Part shown: piece after piece, positions 38,804 to 48,855 of the stretch
Numbering within the stretch: position 1 is the first letter of the stretch
Layout of the letters: the number at the start of each line of letters is the position of its first letter
Origin: a bacterium
GTDB taxonomy: Bacteria > Elusimicrobiota > Elusimicrobia > UBA1565 > UBA9628
Length of the DNA stretch: 64,000 nucleotides
Direction: 5' to 3'
NCBI GenBank assembly: GCA_021822495.1
Contig: JAKAQO010000001.1
Location: 1 to 64,000 of the forward strand
Made by a program: the position numbers and the translations under genes
Notes under the pieces: model-generated
Told to the model about the DNA's origin: nothing
The model's input: only the letters and a program-made list of their open reading frames with translations
The model's database searches: none

Positions 38804-41223
38804 TTCAGCCCCAGCCGCCCAAGTTCCGACTGATACAAATATCCAAAATGCCAGGGGCCCACAATTTCAGGAAAACGTTTTGGCATTTGAGATTCCAAGT
38901 TCTTGCCGACTTTCCGCCAAGAAACGCCTTTTGAAAGCCAGTCCAGGGCGGAAAACAAAACCTCATTGTCCACCCGGTAATAGCCTGTTCCCTCATTGGC
39001 CAAGACCACGCACTTGGGGCAGGCTTTTTTAATTTCAGTAATTTGATCGACCGAGCGGCAGGAACCTAAAAAAACCAGTTTTGGCTTATTGCCCGCGTAA
39101 TTTTTCAGCAAATCCGGAGTGGTCGCCGTAAACCAGGGCTCTCCCCGCATCGCCATCCACTGAGAGCCCAAAACCCGGCTTTTAAGGTGAACGGTTTTCT
39201 CCCACTCTTTCCATTCCTCGCTGGTGCGATGAACCCAGCGAAAACCCTCTTGACCCCTGGGCGGACCAATGAGCTCTATGAGAATAAAACCGCGCTTTAA
39301 GACGATCCTCGGGCCAGTTTCAATGACCTTATATCCGCGAGATAAGGCCGCTTTCAAAAAATCCCTAAATTGCCGATATTGGTCAAAGGCGATAAAGCCT
39401 TTCATTTGTCTTCGATTTTTTCCAAAAATGAGATCAGGGTTAATCGCGGGAGAACGGGCAAAATTTCCGGGCAAGGTGACGGCAGAATTAATTAAATTTT
39501 TCTCTTCTGGGTTCAGGCGACGGCCATAATAATCGCGAATGGCCGACAAAAGGGCGTCTAAACGCTTGGAGTCAATGCCGGTGGAACGGCTCTTTTGACG
39601 GATCAATCCCTTAATAAAAGCGAAGCGATCTTTTTGGGGCCAGGAAGAGAGAGCCTCATCGCAAAAAGCCCCCATCCGCACGGCATCCCATCCGCCGTGG
39701 GCGTCATCCAACCCAGGCGGAAAAACATAGGAGGCAAGATTCATCGCCAGCCTCGGGTTTTGACTGAGAAGCGGGGTTAATAAATCCATCTCGGAAAGCC
39801 TCAAGAAAAAATTTCTCGTCTCGGATTTACCTGGGTCCTCGGCATTGAGCCAATCAAGAAGACCCTCATTTTTACTTTTTATTTTTTTCTCAACATTGGA
39901 AAGTGCCGCCTCTCCCACGTCATGGGCATGAATGGGACTTATCGCCAAAACCGCGTAAAGAGCGTCCGAATTAGTTAAAGAATCAAAAAGGCGTTGCTGG
40001 TCCTTGGGACTTGAATCCGATAATAAGTGCGCTTGCTCGACCATATACCCTAAAACGCTTTGAGCCTGATATTTGAGGGAATGAGCCTGAGACCAAGAAT
40101 TTTCGCTGGATAAAACCTTCGTAAAAACGGCCACCTCCGTCATCATCTTGGAAGCTTGAGGATCCAAGGAGAAAGAGACGCTGGACTTGAGCCCCAGGCG
40201 TTCCAAAAATAAGGAAAGCCCTAGGTTATGATTTTGTTCCTCGGCTTTATTTAGTCGGATAAAATCCGCGCGTAAGATGTTGAGAGCCACTCCCAAGGAT
40301 TCTCCTCTGGCCGCTTTGGAATCAATGGCGTCAGAAACCATGTTCAAAGCGGCCGTTAAAGAACGCGTATCCCGACTGCGGTTTAAGGCGGTCAAGATTT
40401 TACCACGGACATAATCGTCATCTTCTTTTTGGAACAAATCCCAGAGATCGTCAACCGCCTCCGGCCCCCCCAAGGTTCCCAACCAGTGAACGGCGGCGGC
40501 GCGAACCCAGCGGGAATTATCCGTTTTCGCGATTTGACCCAGTTTTGGCAAAGACGCAAAGCCGGAGAGCCCCAAAAGTCGCACTCCACTGATTCGCTCA
40601 AATTCGTTGGGGCTTTTCAATTCCGTTTGAAGCAGGGGAGAATTTAAAGAAATAGCCCTCGGCTTGCCCGAAGCGGCGGGCTCTCCGACGGAAGAAGAAG
40701 GCGAGTTTGCGCCGTCAAAAAGCCAACCCCAGGAATTATTTCCGGAAGATAAAGATGCGCGAATTTTAGCCATGACGCGGGAGTTAAGACGCGCCGTCAA
40801 TAACGAACGCAAAATCTCGGGATGAGACGATAAATAATCCTGCGCTGATTTTTGAGAAGAAACGGGAAGGTTCAAGCGGCTGACCACGAAGGCCGCCGAA
40901 GACGAGTTAAAATTTTTTAAGTTGTCGATGACTTGGCGAAGCTCCCCGCTTCCGGCGTATTGGAGAGGCTTGATGACAGAAAAATTCTCTAAATCTAAAT
41001 GAACAAAAGTCCCGTCTTCGACTCCGAGGCCGTAAGACTTGAGGAACTCAAAACGAGAGCCGACTAGCGCTGAGATTCTTTGTCCTAAACCTCCATCCGT
41101 AAAATGCGGGCGATGGGCAATCACGCGCTCGGGCAGGCGAAAAGAAGAAAACGTATTTGAACGCGGGGATAAAGCGGCAAAAAGCGGAGAAAGAAAAAAA
41201 GCAAGGAGCAGGCGAAGTTTCAT
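38800..41223 (-). CDS. Secreted HEAT-repeat protein with possible caspase/CHAT-like C-terminal region
   Basis: Signal peptide; HEAT-like repeats (RISGVRLLGLSGFASLPKLGQIAKTDNSRWVRAAAVHWLGTLGGPEAVDDLWDLFQKEDDDYVRGKILTAL); C-terminal KPKLVFLGSCRSVDQI. Confidence 0.65.
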   Translation of the reverse strand: MKLRLLLAFFLSPLFAALSPRSNTFSSFRLPERVIAHRPHFTDGGLGQRISALVGSRFEFLKSYGLGVEDGTFVHLDLENFSVIKPLQYAGSGELRQVIDNLKNFNSSSAAFVVSRLNLPVSSQKSAQDYLSSHPEILRSLLTARLNSRVMAKIRASLSSGNNSWGWLFDGANSPSSSVGEPAASGKPRAISLNSPLLQTELKSPNEFERISGVRLLGLSGFASLPKLGQIAKTDNSRWVRAAAVHWLGTLGGPEAVDDLWDLFQKEDDDYVRGKILTALNRSRDTRSLTAALNMVSDAIDSKAARGESLGVALNILRADFIRLNKAEEQNHNLGLSLFLERLGLKSSVSFSLDPQASKMMTEVAVFTKVLSSENSWSQAHSLKYQAQSVLGYMVEQAHLLSDSSPKDQQRLFDSLTNSDALYAVLAISPIHAHDVGEAALSNVEKKIKSKNEGLLDWLNAEDPGKSETRNFFLRLSEMDLLTPLLSQNPRLAMNLASYVFPPGLDDAHGGWDAVRMGAFCDEALSSWPQKDRFAFIKGLIRQKSRSTGIDSKRLDALLSAIRDYYGRRLNPEEKNLINSAVTLPGNFARSPAINPDLIFGKNRRQMKGFIAFDQYRQFRDFLKAALSRGYKVIETGPRIVLKRGFILIELIGPPRGQEGFRWVHRTSEEWKEWEKTVHLKSRVLGSQWMAMRGEPWFTATTPDLLKNYAGNKPKLVFLGSCRSVDQITEIKKACPKCVVLANEGTGYYRVDNEVLFSALDWLSKGVSWRKVGKNLESQMPKRFPEIVGPWHFGYLYQSELGRLGLN

Positions 41224-41241
41224 GGAATTCCCGGCGACGCC

Positions 41242-42459
41242 CTATTGTAGCAATTTGCCGACGAAGAGAGGTAAAACCTTCGTCCCAAAGGCTGAAAAAG
41301 CCGTCAAGGAACACAAATTCGCGAGCAAACGAGAAAACGTATGGGGCCTTACTTGCATGGGGATTTTGACCGTAAAAACGCTTCCGCCCTGAGGCAAATT
41401 ATCCCCGAAAATACTCCCTTGAAGGGTTTCCACCGCTATTTTACAAAAGGCTAGACCAATACCCGTCCCGCCAATCCCGCTCAAAATCTCACGCGCGGAT
41501 CCCGTCGCATATTTCTTGAAAAGATTTTTCTTCACTGATTCGCTCAGCCCCGGGCCTTGATCTAAAACGGAAAAAACCGCCATAGGTCCCTCTTGTTGCC
41601 CGCGAATTTCCACAACACCGCCACTCGGAGAGAATTTGACGGCGTTAGAAACCAAATTAACCAGGACTCGTAAAAACAGGTTTTCGTCTGTATCCAATTC
41701 TCCTAGTCCTTTTTCGATATAGGCCATGATTTTAACCTGGCGCCTCAGGCAAACTCCCTCAAAGAGCTTTTCTATCTTGTCCAGGATATCGGCCAGCAAG
41801 AAACGGCTCGGTTGAATTTGGAGCCCTTGTTCTTCGTATCGGGAAAGGTCTAGAAGATTATTAACCATCAAAAGCATATAATTGGCGGATTCTCCGGCGT
41901 GGGCGAGCAACTGGGAAACCCGCTCATCGCTGACAAGTCCACGAGAATTGATGATATCCAAACTCCCCTTGATTGAGGCCAACGGCACCTTTAAATCATG
42001 GATGGTCATATCCAGCATATCCTGATGGACCCGGGAAACAATTTCCTCGTTCATCTCCTTTGAAGGATTGGATTTGATGGAATTTTTTAATGGAAGATGA
42101 ACATTGACGCGGGCAAGCAATTCTTCAATGACAAAAGGCTTCTGGATATAATCCTGGGCTCCGGCTTTAAAAGCGTCCAGCTTGCTTTGAATATCGCCGC
42201 GGGCAGTCAAAATAATAAAAGGAATAGGGTTGCCTTGAGATCGAAGGCGCTTCAGCACATCCAAGCCGCTTCCGTCTGGCAACCCTATGTCCGCGATGAT
42301 TAAGTCGGGACGAGACGAACTCAAGGCATCAAGAGCCTTAGACACGGAATCAGTGGGCAAAACCGAGAAATGCGCATAACCTAAAGACTTCTCAAGCAAG
42401 CTTAAGGTCTCCGGATCATCTTCAATGACAAGAATGATTCCGCCGGATTCCTCCACCAT
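41242..42459 (-). CDS. Receiver-histidine kinase hybrid
   Basis: Receiver (LVIEDDPETLSLLEKSL...DLIIADIGLPDGSG) and HATPase (VLDQGPGLSESVKKNLF...GGTGIGLAFCKIAVE). Confidence 0.93.
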   Translation of the reverse strand: MVEESGGIILVIEDDPETLSLLEKSLGYAHFSVLPTDSVSKALDALSSSRPDLIIADIGLPDGSGLDVLKRLRSQGNPIPFIILTARGDIQSKLDAFKAGAQDYIQKPFVIEELLARVNVHLPLKNSIKSNPSKEMNEEIVSRVHQDMLDMTIHDLKVPLASIKGSLDIINSRGLVSDERVSQLLAHAGESANYMLLMVNNLLDLSRYEEQGLQIQPSRFLLADILDKIEKLFEGVCLRRQVKIMAYIEKGLGELDTDENLFLRVLVNLVSNAVKFSPSGGVVEIRGQQEGPMAVFSVLDQGPGLSESVKKNLFKKYATGSAREILSGIGGTGIGLAFCKIAVETLQGSIFGDNLPQGGSVFTVKIPMQVRPHTFSRLLANLCSLTAFSAFGTKVLPLFVGKLLQ

Positions 42460-42504
42460 ATTCTCTTTTCTCTCCGCAATCCACTTTTCGCTGATTGGCC
42501 GACC

Positions 42505-43749
42505 TTAAGCGAGAACCGCTTCCTTTTGCTTTGAAGCTGACTCCTTAATAATCATCATCGCGATTTCGTTGCGCTGAATTTGATTAGTGCCCTCGTAGAT
42601 TTGGGTGATTTTCGCGTCCCGCATGTATTTTTCAATCGGGAAATCCCGCATATACCCAATTCCGCCGCACATTTGGACGCAGTCGGTCGCCACCTTCATG
42701 GCGGTATCTGAGCAGAGAACCTTGCACATTCCAGATTCCTTCGTCCAGCGTTTCACGTTAAGCTTGTTCATCTCGTCATAGACGATGGTTTGATTCTGAA
42801 CCGCGGCATCTATCGCCGGCTGCATGGCCCTGTCCATCGCCTTGGCCGTCGAATAGAGAAGCGCGCGCCCGGCCTCAAGAGCGGTCGCGCAATCAGCCAA
42901 CATGTGTTGAATGGCCTGGAAACTGGCGATGGCTTGACCGAATTGTTTTCTGGCCCGCACATAGGACAAGGTCTCATCCAAAGCCCCTTGACCGATGCCC
43001 AAGGCCTGCGCCGCAACCCCCGGCCTGGACATATCAAAGGTGTTTTGAGCCACAAAAAGGCCATAGCCTTCTTTATAAAGGATGTTTGATTTCGGAATCT
43101 TGCAGTTGTTGAAGACGAGTTCATAGGTTGAAGAAGCCCGAATTCCCATCTTCTGCTCTTTTTTGCCGAAAGAAAACCCCGGGGTTCCTTTTTCAACCAC
43201 GAACGCCGTAATTCCGCGCGCGCCACGATTCGGATTGGTCGTCGCGAAAGTCGTGTAGATTTCGGCAGCGTTTCCGCTCGAGCAGAAATTCTTGATTCCA
43301 TTGACGATATAATGATCGCCTTCGAGTTTCGCCGAGCATTTAGTCGCGGTCGCGTCCGAACCGGCGCCCGGCTCGGTCAAGGCAAAAGCCCCCAGGCGTT
43401 TTCCCGAAGCCAAATCCGGAATCCATCTTTTTCTTTGCTCAGCATTGGCAAAAAGGAGAATCGGTATCGCGCAAAGCCCGGAAGCCGCCATGGACAGAGC
43501 GATTCCGCCGCAAGCGCGGGAAAGCTGCTCGACGACCAAGACAAAGTCCATCGTGCCGCCGCCCAAGCCCCCGTATTCCTGGGGAAGATAAACGCCGAAC
43601 AAATCCGCTTTTCTCATTTCCTCGATAATCGGCCACGGAAATTCTTCCGTCTGATCGTAGTGTTCGCGCACGGGACGAATTTTCTGCTGACCCAGTTGAT
43701 AAGCCAAGGACGCCACTTCCTGCTGTTGTTCGTTTAATTCGTAATCCAT
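42505..43749 (-). CDS. Acyl-CoA dehydrogenase
   Basis: LGAFALTEPGAGSDATATKCSAKLEGDHYIVNGIKNFCSSG; YMRDAKITQIYEGTNQIQRNEIA. Confidence 0.95.
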   Translation of the reverse strand: MDYELNEQQQEVASLAYQLGQQKIRPVREHYDQTEEFPWPIIEEMRKADLFGVYLPQEYGGLGGGTMDFVLVVEQLSRACGGIALSMAASGLCAIPILLFANAEQRKRWIPDLASGKRLGAFALTEPGAGSDATATKCSAKLEGDHYIVNGIKNFCSSGNAAEIYTTFATTNPNRGARGITAFVVEKGTPGFSFGKKEQKMGIRASSTYELVFNNCKIPKSNILYKEGYGLFVAQNTFDMSRPGVAAQALGIGQGALDETLSYVRARKQFGQAIASFQAIQHMLADCATALEAGRALLYSTAKAMDRAMQPAIDAAVQNQTIVYDEMNKLNVKRWTKESGMCKVLCSDTAMKVATDCVQMCGGIGYMRDFPIEKYMRDAKITQIYEGTNQIQRNEIAMMIIKESASKQKEAVLA

Positions 43750-43758
43750 AATTTCTCC

Positions 43759-44514
43759 TTAGTGAGCTTTTTTAGAGCCCTCTCCTTTAATTAATTTTAA
43801 AGCTTCACGAGCGGCATTTTGCTCCGCCGCTTTTTTATTTTTGCCATGGCCATAACCGCGAATGGTTTCGCCAATAAGAACCGTCACCTCGAAAGTTTTA
43901 TCATGATCAGGCCCCACCATCTTGGTCACTTGATAGACCGGCATCATGCGCGATTTTTTTTGAGCGTATTCCTGTAGTTCGCTTTTGTAATCAAATTCTC
44001 CCTCGGAAGATTCCTGACCTATCTCAAGAAGACGATGAATAAATTTTTCAGCGGACGCATATCCACCGTCCAAATAAATCGCCCCGATCAAAGCCTCTAA
44101 AGCGTTTCCCAAAAGACTGGGCCTTGCGCGGCCTCCGGACTGCTCCTCGCCAACCCCCAAATAGAGATACGCGCCCAGGTTAATCCGCGCCGCCCAACGA
44201 GCCAAGCTTAGGCGGGAAACAATCCGCGATTTGCGTTTTGAGAGATGCCCCTCGTCTTCTTGAGAATATTCCTGATAGAGGCGATGAGCAACCACCGTGG
44301 AAAGAACGCTGTCTCCCAAAAACTCCAAGCGTTCATTGCAAACGCTGTTGCCCGACTCCGAAGCGTAGGAACGATGGGAAAGAGCTTCCTTAAGCAAATT
44401 CACGGAAGAAAAGCGATAACCGATAACCCCCTCTAAAGGAGGGTTATCGGTCGCATTCCCCTCGAAAGCGCCGCCCTTGGGGACAAGCGTCATTAGACCT
44501 CCGCCCGCCGACAT
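43759..44514 (-). CDS. rnc: Ribonuclease III (start uncertain)
   Basis: ALSHRSYASESGNSVCNERLEFLGDSVLSTVVAHRLY; C-terminal dsRBD; fabG-acpP-rnc order. Confidence 0.94.
   Translation of the reverse strand: MSAGGGLMTLVPKGGAFEGNATDNPPLEGVIGYRFSSVNLLKEALSHRSYASESGNSVCNERLEFLGDSVLSTVVAHRLYQEYSQEDEGHLSKRKSRIVSRLSLARWAARINLGAYLYLGVGEEQSGGRARPSLLGNALEALIGAIYLDGGYASAEKFIHRLLEIGQESSEGEFDYKSELQEYAQKKSRMMPVYQVTKMVGPDHDKTFEVTVLIGETIRGYGHGKNKKAAEQNAAREALKLIKGEGSKKAH
44419..44451. repeat. Inverted repeat in the rnc 5' coding region
   Basis: ACCGATAACCCCCTCTAAAGGAGGGTTATCGGT; 11-bp perfect outer stem plus GC-rich inner pairing. Confidence 0.8.
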
Positions 44515-44526
44515 TGGGCGAAACCG

Positions 44527-44781
44527 CTATTTCTTCGCGTGCGCCGTGACGTAGTCTATGGCTTGGCCAACGGTCTGAATCTTCTCGGCTTGATCGTCGG
44601 GAATCTCGGTGTCAAACTCTTCTTCAAGCGCCATGACCAACTCGACGGTATCCAAAGAATCCGCGCCCAAATCGTTGACGAAATGAGCTTGGGGATTGAC
44701 TTCTCCCGGATCCACGCCCAATTGCTCAACGATAATTTTCTTTACGCGATCGCTAATGCTGCCGCTTGCTGTCTCAGTCAT
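44527..44781 (-). CDS. acpP: Acyl carrier protein
   Basis: [56 protein letters not shown]. Confidence 0.97.
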   Translation of the reverse strand: MTETASGSISDRVKKIIVEQLGVDPGEVNPQAHFVNDLGADSLDTVELVMALEEEFDTEIPDDQAEKIQTVGQAIDYVTAHAKK

Positions 44782-44797
44782 GTTTCCCCCTGTTTTT

Positions 44798-45583
44798 TTA
44801 CATGTACCCGCCGCCGTTCACATTCAGAACGTGGCCGGTAATATACGACGAATCCTCTGACGCCAAGAATAAAACGGCCTTGGCGATTTCAATGGGTTCT
44901 CCAATGCGTCCTAGAAGGATGCCGGATAAAAATTTTTGCTTTTCCGCCTCCGGCACCATATCGGTCATGCGGGTCTTGACAAACCCGGGCGCCACGGCGT
45001 TGCACAAAATATTGCGGGAAGCGAATTCTCTCGCGCAAGACTTGGTAAAGGAAATGAGACCTCCCTTAGAAGCCGCGTAATTGGCCTGCCCGGCGTTTCC
45101 TTCCTCTCCAATGACAGACGCAATATTCACGATACGCCCATAGTGGGCTTTAAGCATCGGGCGAATGGCGGCCTTCGTAAAATTAAAGGGACCTTTCAGA
45201 TTGATGCTGAGAACCAAATCCCAATCCGCATCGGACATCCTCATCAACAAATTATCCCGGGTGACGCCGGCGTTATTGATTAAAATGTCAATTTTTCCAA
45301 ACTTAGCCACCGTTTCTTTAACCACTTCCTCGCAAGACTCAAATTTGGTCACATCACAAGCCATTCCCAACGCCGTAAAACCTTGGGAGTTAAGGCCTTG
45401 GGCGGCGCCCGAAACTTTTTGAGCATCCACGTCGACCAAAACCACCTTGGCTCCTTCTCTTGAGAAAAGCTCCGCAATCGCTAGTCCAATGCCTTGGGCC
45501 GAGCCGGTCACAATCGCCACGCGATCCTTAAGCCTTTGATACGCCGCAACTGAAGATTGATTTGCCGCCATTGTCGTTTCCAT
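44798..45583 (-). CDS. fabG: 3-oxoacyl-ACP reductase
   Basis: [25 protein letters not shown]...[14 protein letters not shown]...[14 protein letters not shown]. Confidence 0.95.
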   Translation of the reverse strand: METTMAANQSSVAAYQRLKDRVAIVTGSAQGIGLAIAELFSREGAKVVLVDVDAQKVSGAAQGLNSQGFTALGMACDVTKFESCEEVVKETVAKFGKIDILINNAGVTRDNLLMRMSDADWDLVLSINLKGPFNFTKAAIRPMLKAHYGRIVNIASVIGEEGNAGQANYAASKGGLISFTKSCAREFASRNILCNAVAPGFVKTRMTDMVPEAEKQKFLSGILLGRIGEPIEIAKAVLFLASEDSSYITGHVLNVNGGGYM

Positions 45584-45684
45584 AACTAACTCCCTTAAAG
45601 TGATATTGCAAAATTAAAAAAGCGTTTGCAACACTCTTGTCCCGTTTCCAGAACACATCCTAAAAATAGATATACTATATTGCT

Positions 45685-46188
45685 ATGAAGAAATACACAA
45701 TCCTAGTCGGACACGGCGCCGTGCCCAAGGACGCCCCCAAATCCTTGGTGGAAGAATTTAAGCGTCTTGAGCGCGTTTCTCCAAACTCTCCTGAATTGCG
45801 GGAAGCCGACCGCAAGCTTCGCGCTTGGCCCAGAAATTCCGAAACCGATCCTTATAAAGAAGGCCTTGAACGAATCGCGGCTTCTCTCCAAAAACAAATG
45901 TCTGATCACGTGGTCATTGAGGCCTATAACGAATTTTGCTCTCCAAGCCTCGAAGAAGCGCTGGATTTTGCCGCTCAAAAAAATGCGGACAGCATCACCG
46001 TCATTCCAACCATGTTTACCCGCGGGGGCATTCACAGCGAAACGGAAATCCCAGACATCATCAGCAAATTTTCAAAAACCCACCCCGATATTTCGACCAA
46101 TTACGTCTGGCCTTTCAACCTAAACGTTATCGCCCAAATGCTGGCCGAAGAAGTTGTTCGCGTCGAAAAATCAACTGTTTCTTCCTAG
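45685..46188 (+). CDS. CbiX/sirohydrochlorin chelatase-like protein
   Basis: ILVGHGAVP...; VIEAYNEFCSPSLEEALDFAAQKNADSITVIPTMFTRGGIHSETEIPDII. Confidence 0.75.
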   Translation: MKKYTILVGHGAVPKDAPKSLVEEFKRLERVSPNSPELREADRKLRAWPRNSETDPYKEGLERIAASLQKQMSDHVVIEAYNEFCSPSLEEALDFAAQKNADSITVIPTMFTRGGIHSETEIPDIISKFSKTHPDISTNYVWPFNLNVIAQMLAEEVVRVEKSTVSS

Positions 46189-46205
46189 GGCTTTCGCACG
46201 CTCAA

Positions 46206-48041
46206 ATGGAGAAGCCGACCCTCCTTTATGATGGCGACTGTTACTTTTGCCGCGGCTGGGTCAATCGCTGGAAAGCAACCTCCGGCCATGCCGTTGAATT
46301 TCGCGCCTCTCAGGAAGCCGGCCATTTATTTTCCAACATTCCAGATGAGGAACTAAAAACCGCCGTCCAACTCATCGACTCCACCAAAAGATACTCCGGC
46401 GCGGAAGCCGTTTTTAAAACCCTCGCCTACGGAGGAAAAACCTGTCCCTTTTTTTTGTATCAGAAACTCCCGTTTTTCAAAACCTTCAGCGAAGCCTTTT
46501 ACCGCTTTGTCGCCTCTCGCCGCGCTTTTTTTTCAAAGCTGACCCGGCTTTTCTGGGGAGCGCATTTAGAAAAACCAAGATACGCTTTTGCCTCTTGGGT
46601 TTTTATGCGCTTAGTCGGGCTCTCGTATTTTTTCGCTTTTGGGGCGTTGGTTTTTCAGTGGAAAGGTTTGTGGGGACATCAGGGAATATTGCCCGCCCAA
46701 CTTTATCTCGATGCGCTCAAGTCTCATTTCGGATCTAAAGCTTATTTTCTCTCGCCCACTCTTTGCTGGGCGTTTAAGTCTGACGCATTTTTAGGATTTA
46801 TGGCGTGGAGCGGAACCTTTTGTTCCTTATTAATAGTCTTGGGAATCGCGGAAGGCCCTTTGACTCTACTCTGCTGGCTTCTTTATCTTTCTCTCGTCTC
46901 AGCGGGACAGGATTTTTTGAGTTTCCAATGGGACATCTTGCTTTTGGAAATCGGTCTCATCAGCTTTTGGACGCTTCCCTGGAAACTTTGGCGAGGTTTT
47001 GAAATTGAAGAACCCCGACTCGTCGCGCGAATACTTCTTTTTTTTCTCCTTTTTAAACTTTTCTTTGAATCGGGACTTGTTAAGATTTTAAGCGGAGACC
47101 CTCACTGGCGCAATTTCACGGCGCTTTTTTACCATTTTCAAACCCAGCCTCTCCCAACCTGGATTGGTTGGTGGGCGGCTCAAAGCCCCAACTGGTTTCT
47201 CAAGATTTCTACAGCCGCTACTCTGGCCATCGAGCTCATCGCGCCTTTGCTGCTTTTTTTCCCCCGCCGCGCCAAGATGTTAGGCGCTATACTCATGATT
47301 TTTCTTCAAAGTCTTATCGCCCTGACCGGAAATTACGGCTTTTTCAATTTACTGACGATTTCTCTTTGCGTTCTTTGTTTCGACGATTTTTTCTTTCAGG
47401 ATTTTTTCAGGAAATGGTTTTCAAAATTTAATCTTGACACCGAGACAAAGCCGCTAAACCGCTTCAAACGCCATCTCATTTTTTCTTTTGCAGGTCTTTG
47501 GGGAATTCTCTCTTTATCCCAGCTTATGGCCATGATCATTCCCCAAACCATTCCGAGGCCTCTTGAGAATTTAGACGCCGTTCTAAGCCCGCTTCACATC
47601 GCCAGTTCCTACGGTCCTTTCGCTGTGATGACCACCCATCGCTATGAAATCGTTATTCAAGGAAGCGAGGACGGAGTTTCTTGGGAAGATTATTATTTTA
47701 AGTGGAAGCCTCAAGACCTCGGACGCGCGCCTTCTTTTGTCGAACCCTATCAGCCTCGGCTTGACTGGCAAATGTGGTTTGCCGCCCTTGAGCCCTATCA
47801 AAGGCGTTCCTGGTTCACCGCTTTTCTCGTCCGGTTGCTTGAGGGTTCTCCCAGCGTTTTGTCTCTTTTAAGAAATAATCCTTTTGAGCAAAATCCTCCC
47901 AAATACGTGCGCGCTCTTTTTTATGAGTATCAGTTTACTTCGCCCGCAGCACGCCGCTTAAACGGGCATTGGTGGAAACGCGAATTTCAAGGGTCCTATT
48001 GCCCTATTCTTGCCCTCAAAGGAAATCGAAATGGCGCTTAA
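46206..48041 (+). CDS. DCC1-like thiol-disulfide oxidoreductase domain fused to lipase-maturation-factor-like membrane domain
   Basis: N-terminal LLYDGDCYFCRGWVNRW; C-terminal PPKYVRALFYEYQFTSPAARRLNGHWWKREFQGSYCPIL; start moved from 45936 to ATG 46206 (same frame). Confidence 0.82.
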   Translation: MEKPTLLYDGDCYFCRGWVNRWKATSGHAVEFRASQEAGHLFSNIPDEELKTAVQLIDSTKRYSGAEAVFKTLAYGGKTCPFFLYQKLPFFKTFSEAFYRFVASRRAFFSKLTRLFWGAHLEKPRYAFASWVFMRLVGLSYFFAFGALVFQWKGLWGHQGILPAQLYLDALKSHFGSKAYFLSPTLCWAFKSDAFLGFMAWSGTFCSLLIVLGIAEGPLTLLCWLLYLSLVSAGQDFLSFQWDILLLEIGLISFWTLPWKLWRGFEIEEPRLVARILLFFLLFKLFFESGLVKILSGDPHWRNFTALFYHFQTQPLPTWIGWWAAQSPNWFLKISTAATLAIELIAPLLLFFPRRAKMLGAILMIFLQSLIALTGNYGFFNLLTISLCVLCFDDFFFQDFFRKWFSKFNLDTETKPLNRFKRHLIFSFAGLWGILSLSQLMAMIIPQTIPRPLENLDAVLSPLHIASSYGPFAVMTTHRYEIVIQGSEDGVSWEDYYFKWKPQDLGRAPSFVEPYQPRLDWQMWFAALEPYQRRSWFTAFLVRLLEGSPSVLSLLRNNPFEQNPPKYVRALFYEYQFTSPAARRLNGHWWKREFQGSYCPILALKGNRNGA

Positions 48042-48807
48042 AAGAATTCTCATCACCGGGGCTTCTTCCGGAATTGGCCGCGAAATGGCCCTTCTTCTCG
48101 CAAAAGAAAAACATCAAATTGCCATCACAGGCCGGAGAGAAGAAGCTTTGCGGGAAACCGCTGAACAAATTGAACAAGCGGGCGGAAAAGCTTTGGTCTT
48201 AGTTGGAGACACAACCGACCCCAAAATCGTCGCCCGACATTACGGCGAGATTAAAGACCAATGGGGAGGGCTTGATTGGGCCATTCTGAATGCCGGCATC
48301 AGTCTCAGAAACGATGGAACAGAATTTTCCGCCGCAATCTATAAAAAAACTTTTGAGACCAATGTTTTTGGCGCCGCCTATTGGCTTGAAGCCATTATCC
48401 CCGACATGGTCAAGGCTCAAAGCGGGACCATCGCGGGCATCGCAAGTTTAGCGGGTTTTGTCGGGCTTCCGCGCTCGGGAGCGTACTCTTCAAGTAAATC
48501 CGCCTTGATGGTCCTTTTGGAATCTTTGCGAGTCGATCTCGCCGCGTCAAAAATTTCCGTCGTGACTATTTGCCCAGGATTTATCAAAAGCGAGATGACC
48601 GATAAAAACGACCCCCGGGACATGGTTTTTGTTTTAGACGCCGAAACCGGCGCAAAAAAAATCATCCAAGCGATCGAAAAGAAAAAACGCTTGTTTTATT
48701 TTCCCTGGCCGCTGGCCATTCCCATGACCTGGATTTTGCCCAATCTCCCAAGAGGCGTTTATGATTTCATCGCCCGACGCGCGCTCAAGAGACGTCTTAA
48801 AAAATGA
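48031..48807 (+). CDS. Short-chain dehydrogenase/reductase
   Basis: MALKRILITGASSGIGREMALLLAKE...YSSSKSALMVLLESLRVDL; start moved to 48031. Confidence 0.9.
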   Translation: MALKRILITGASSGIGREMALLLAKEKHQIAITGRREEALRETAEQIEQAGGKALVLVGDTTDPKIVARHYGEIKDQWGGLDWAILNAGISLRNDGTEFSAAIYKKTFETNVFGAAYWLEAIIPDMVKAQSGTIAGIASLAGFVGLPRSGAYSSSKSALMVLLESLRVDLAASKISVVTICPGFIKSEMTDKNDPRDMVFVLDAETGAKKIIQAIEKKKRLFYFPWPLAIPMTWILPNLPRGVYDFIARRALKRRLKK

Positions 48808-48820
48808 GCTTAAATTTCCC

Positions 48821-48849
48821 TTGCAAAAATTCCCGGGGCCTGCTATAGT
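48821..48849 (+). promoter_or_regulatory. Predicted sigma70 promoter with extended -10
   Basis: TTGCAA-17 bp-TATAGT with TGC immediately before the -10; -10 ends 6 nt before ATG 48856. Confidence 0.75.
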
Positions 48850-48855
48850 GTAGAT

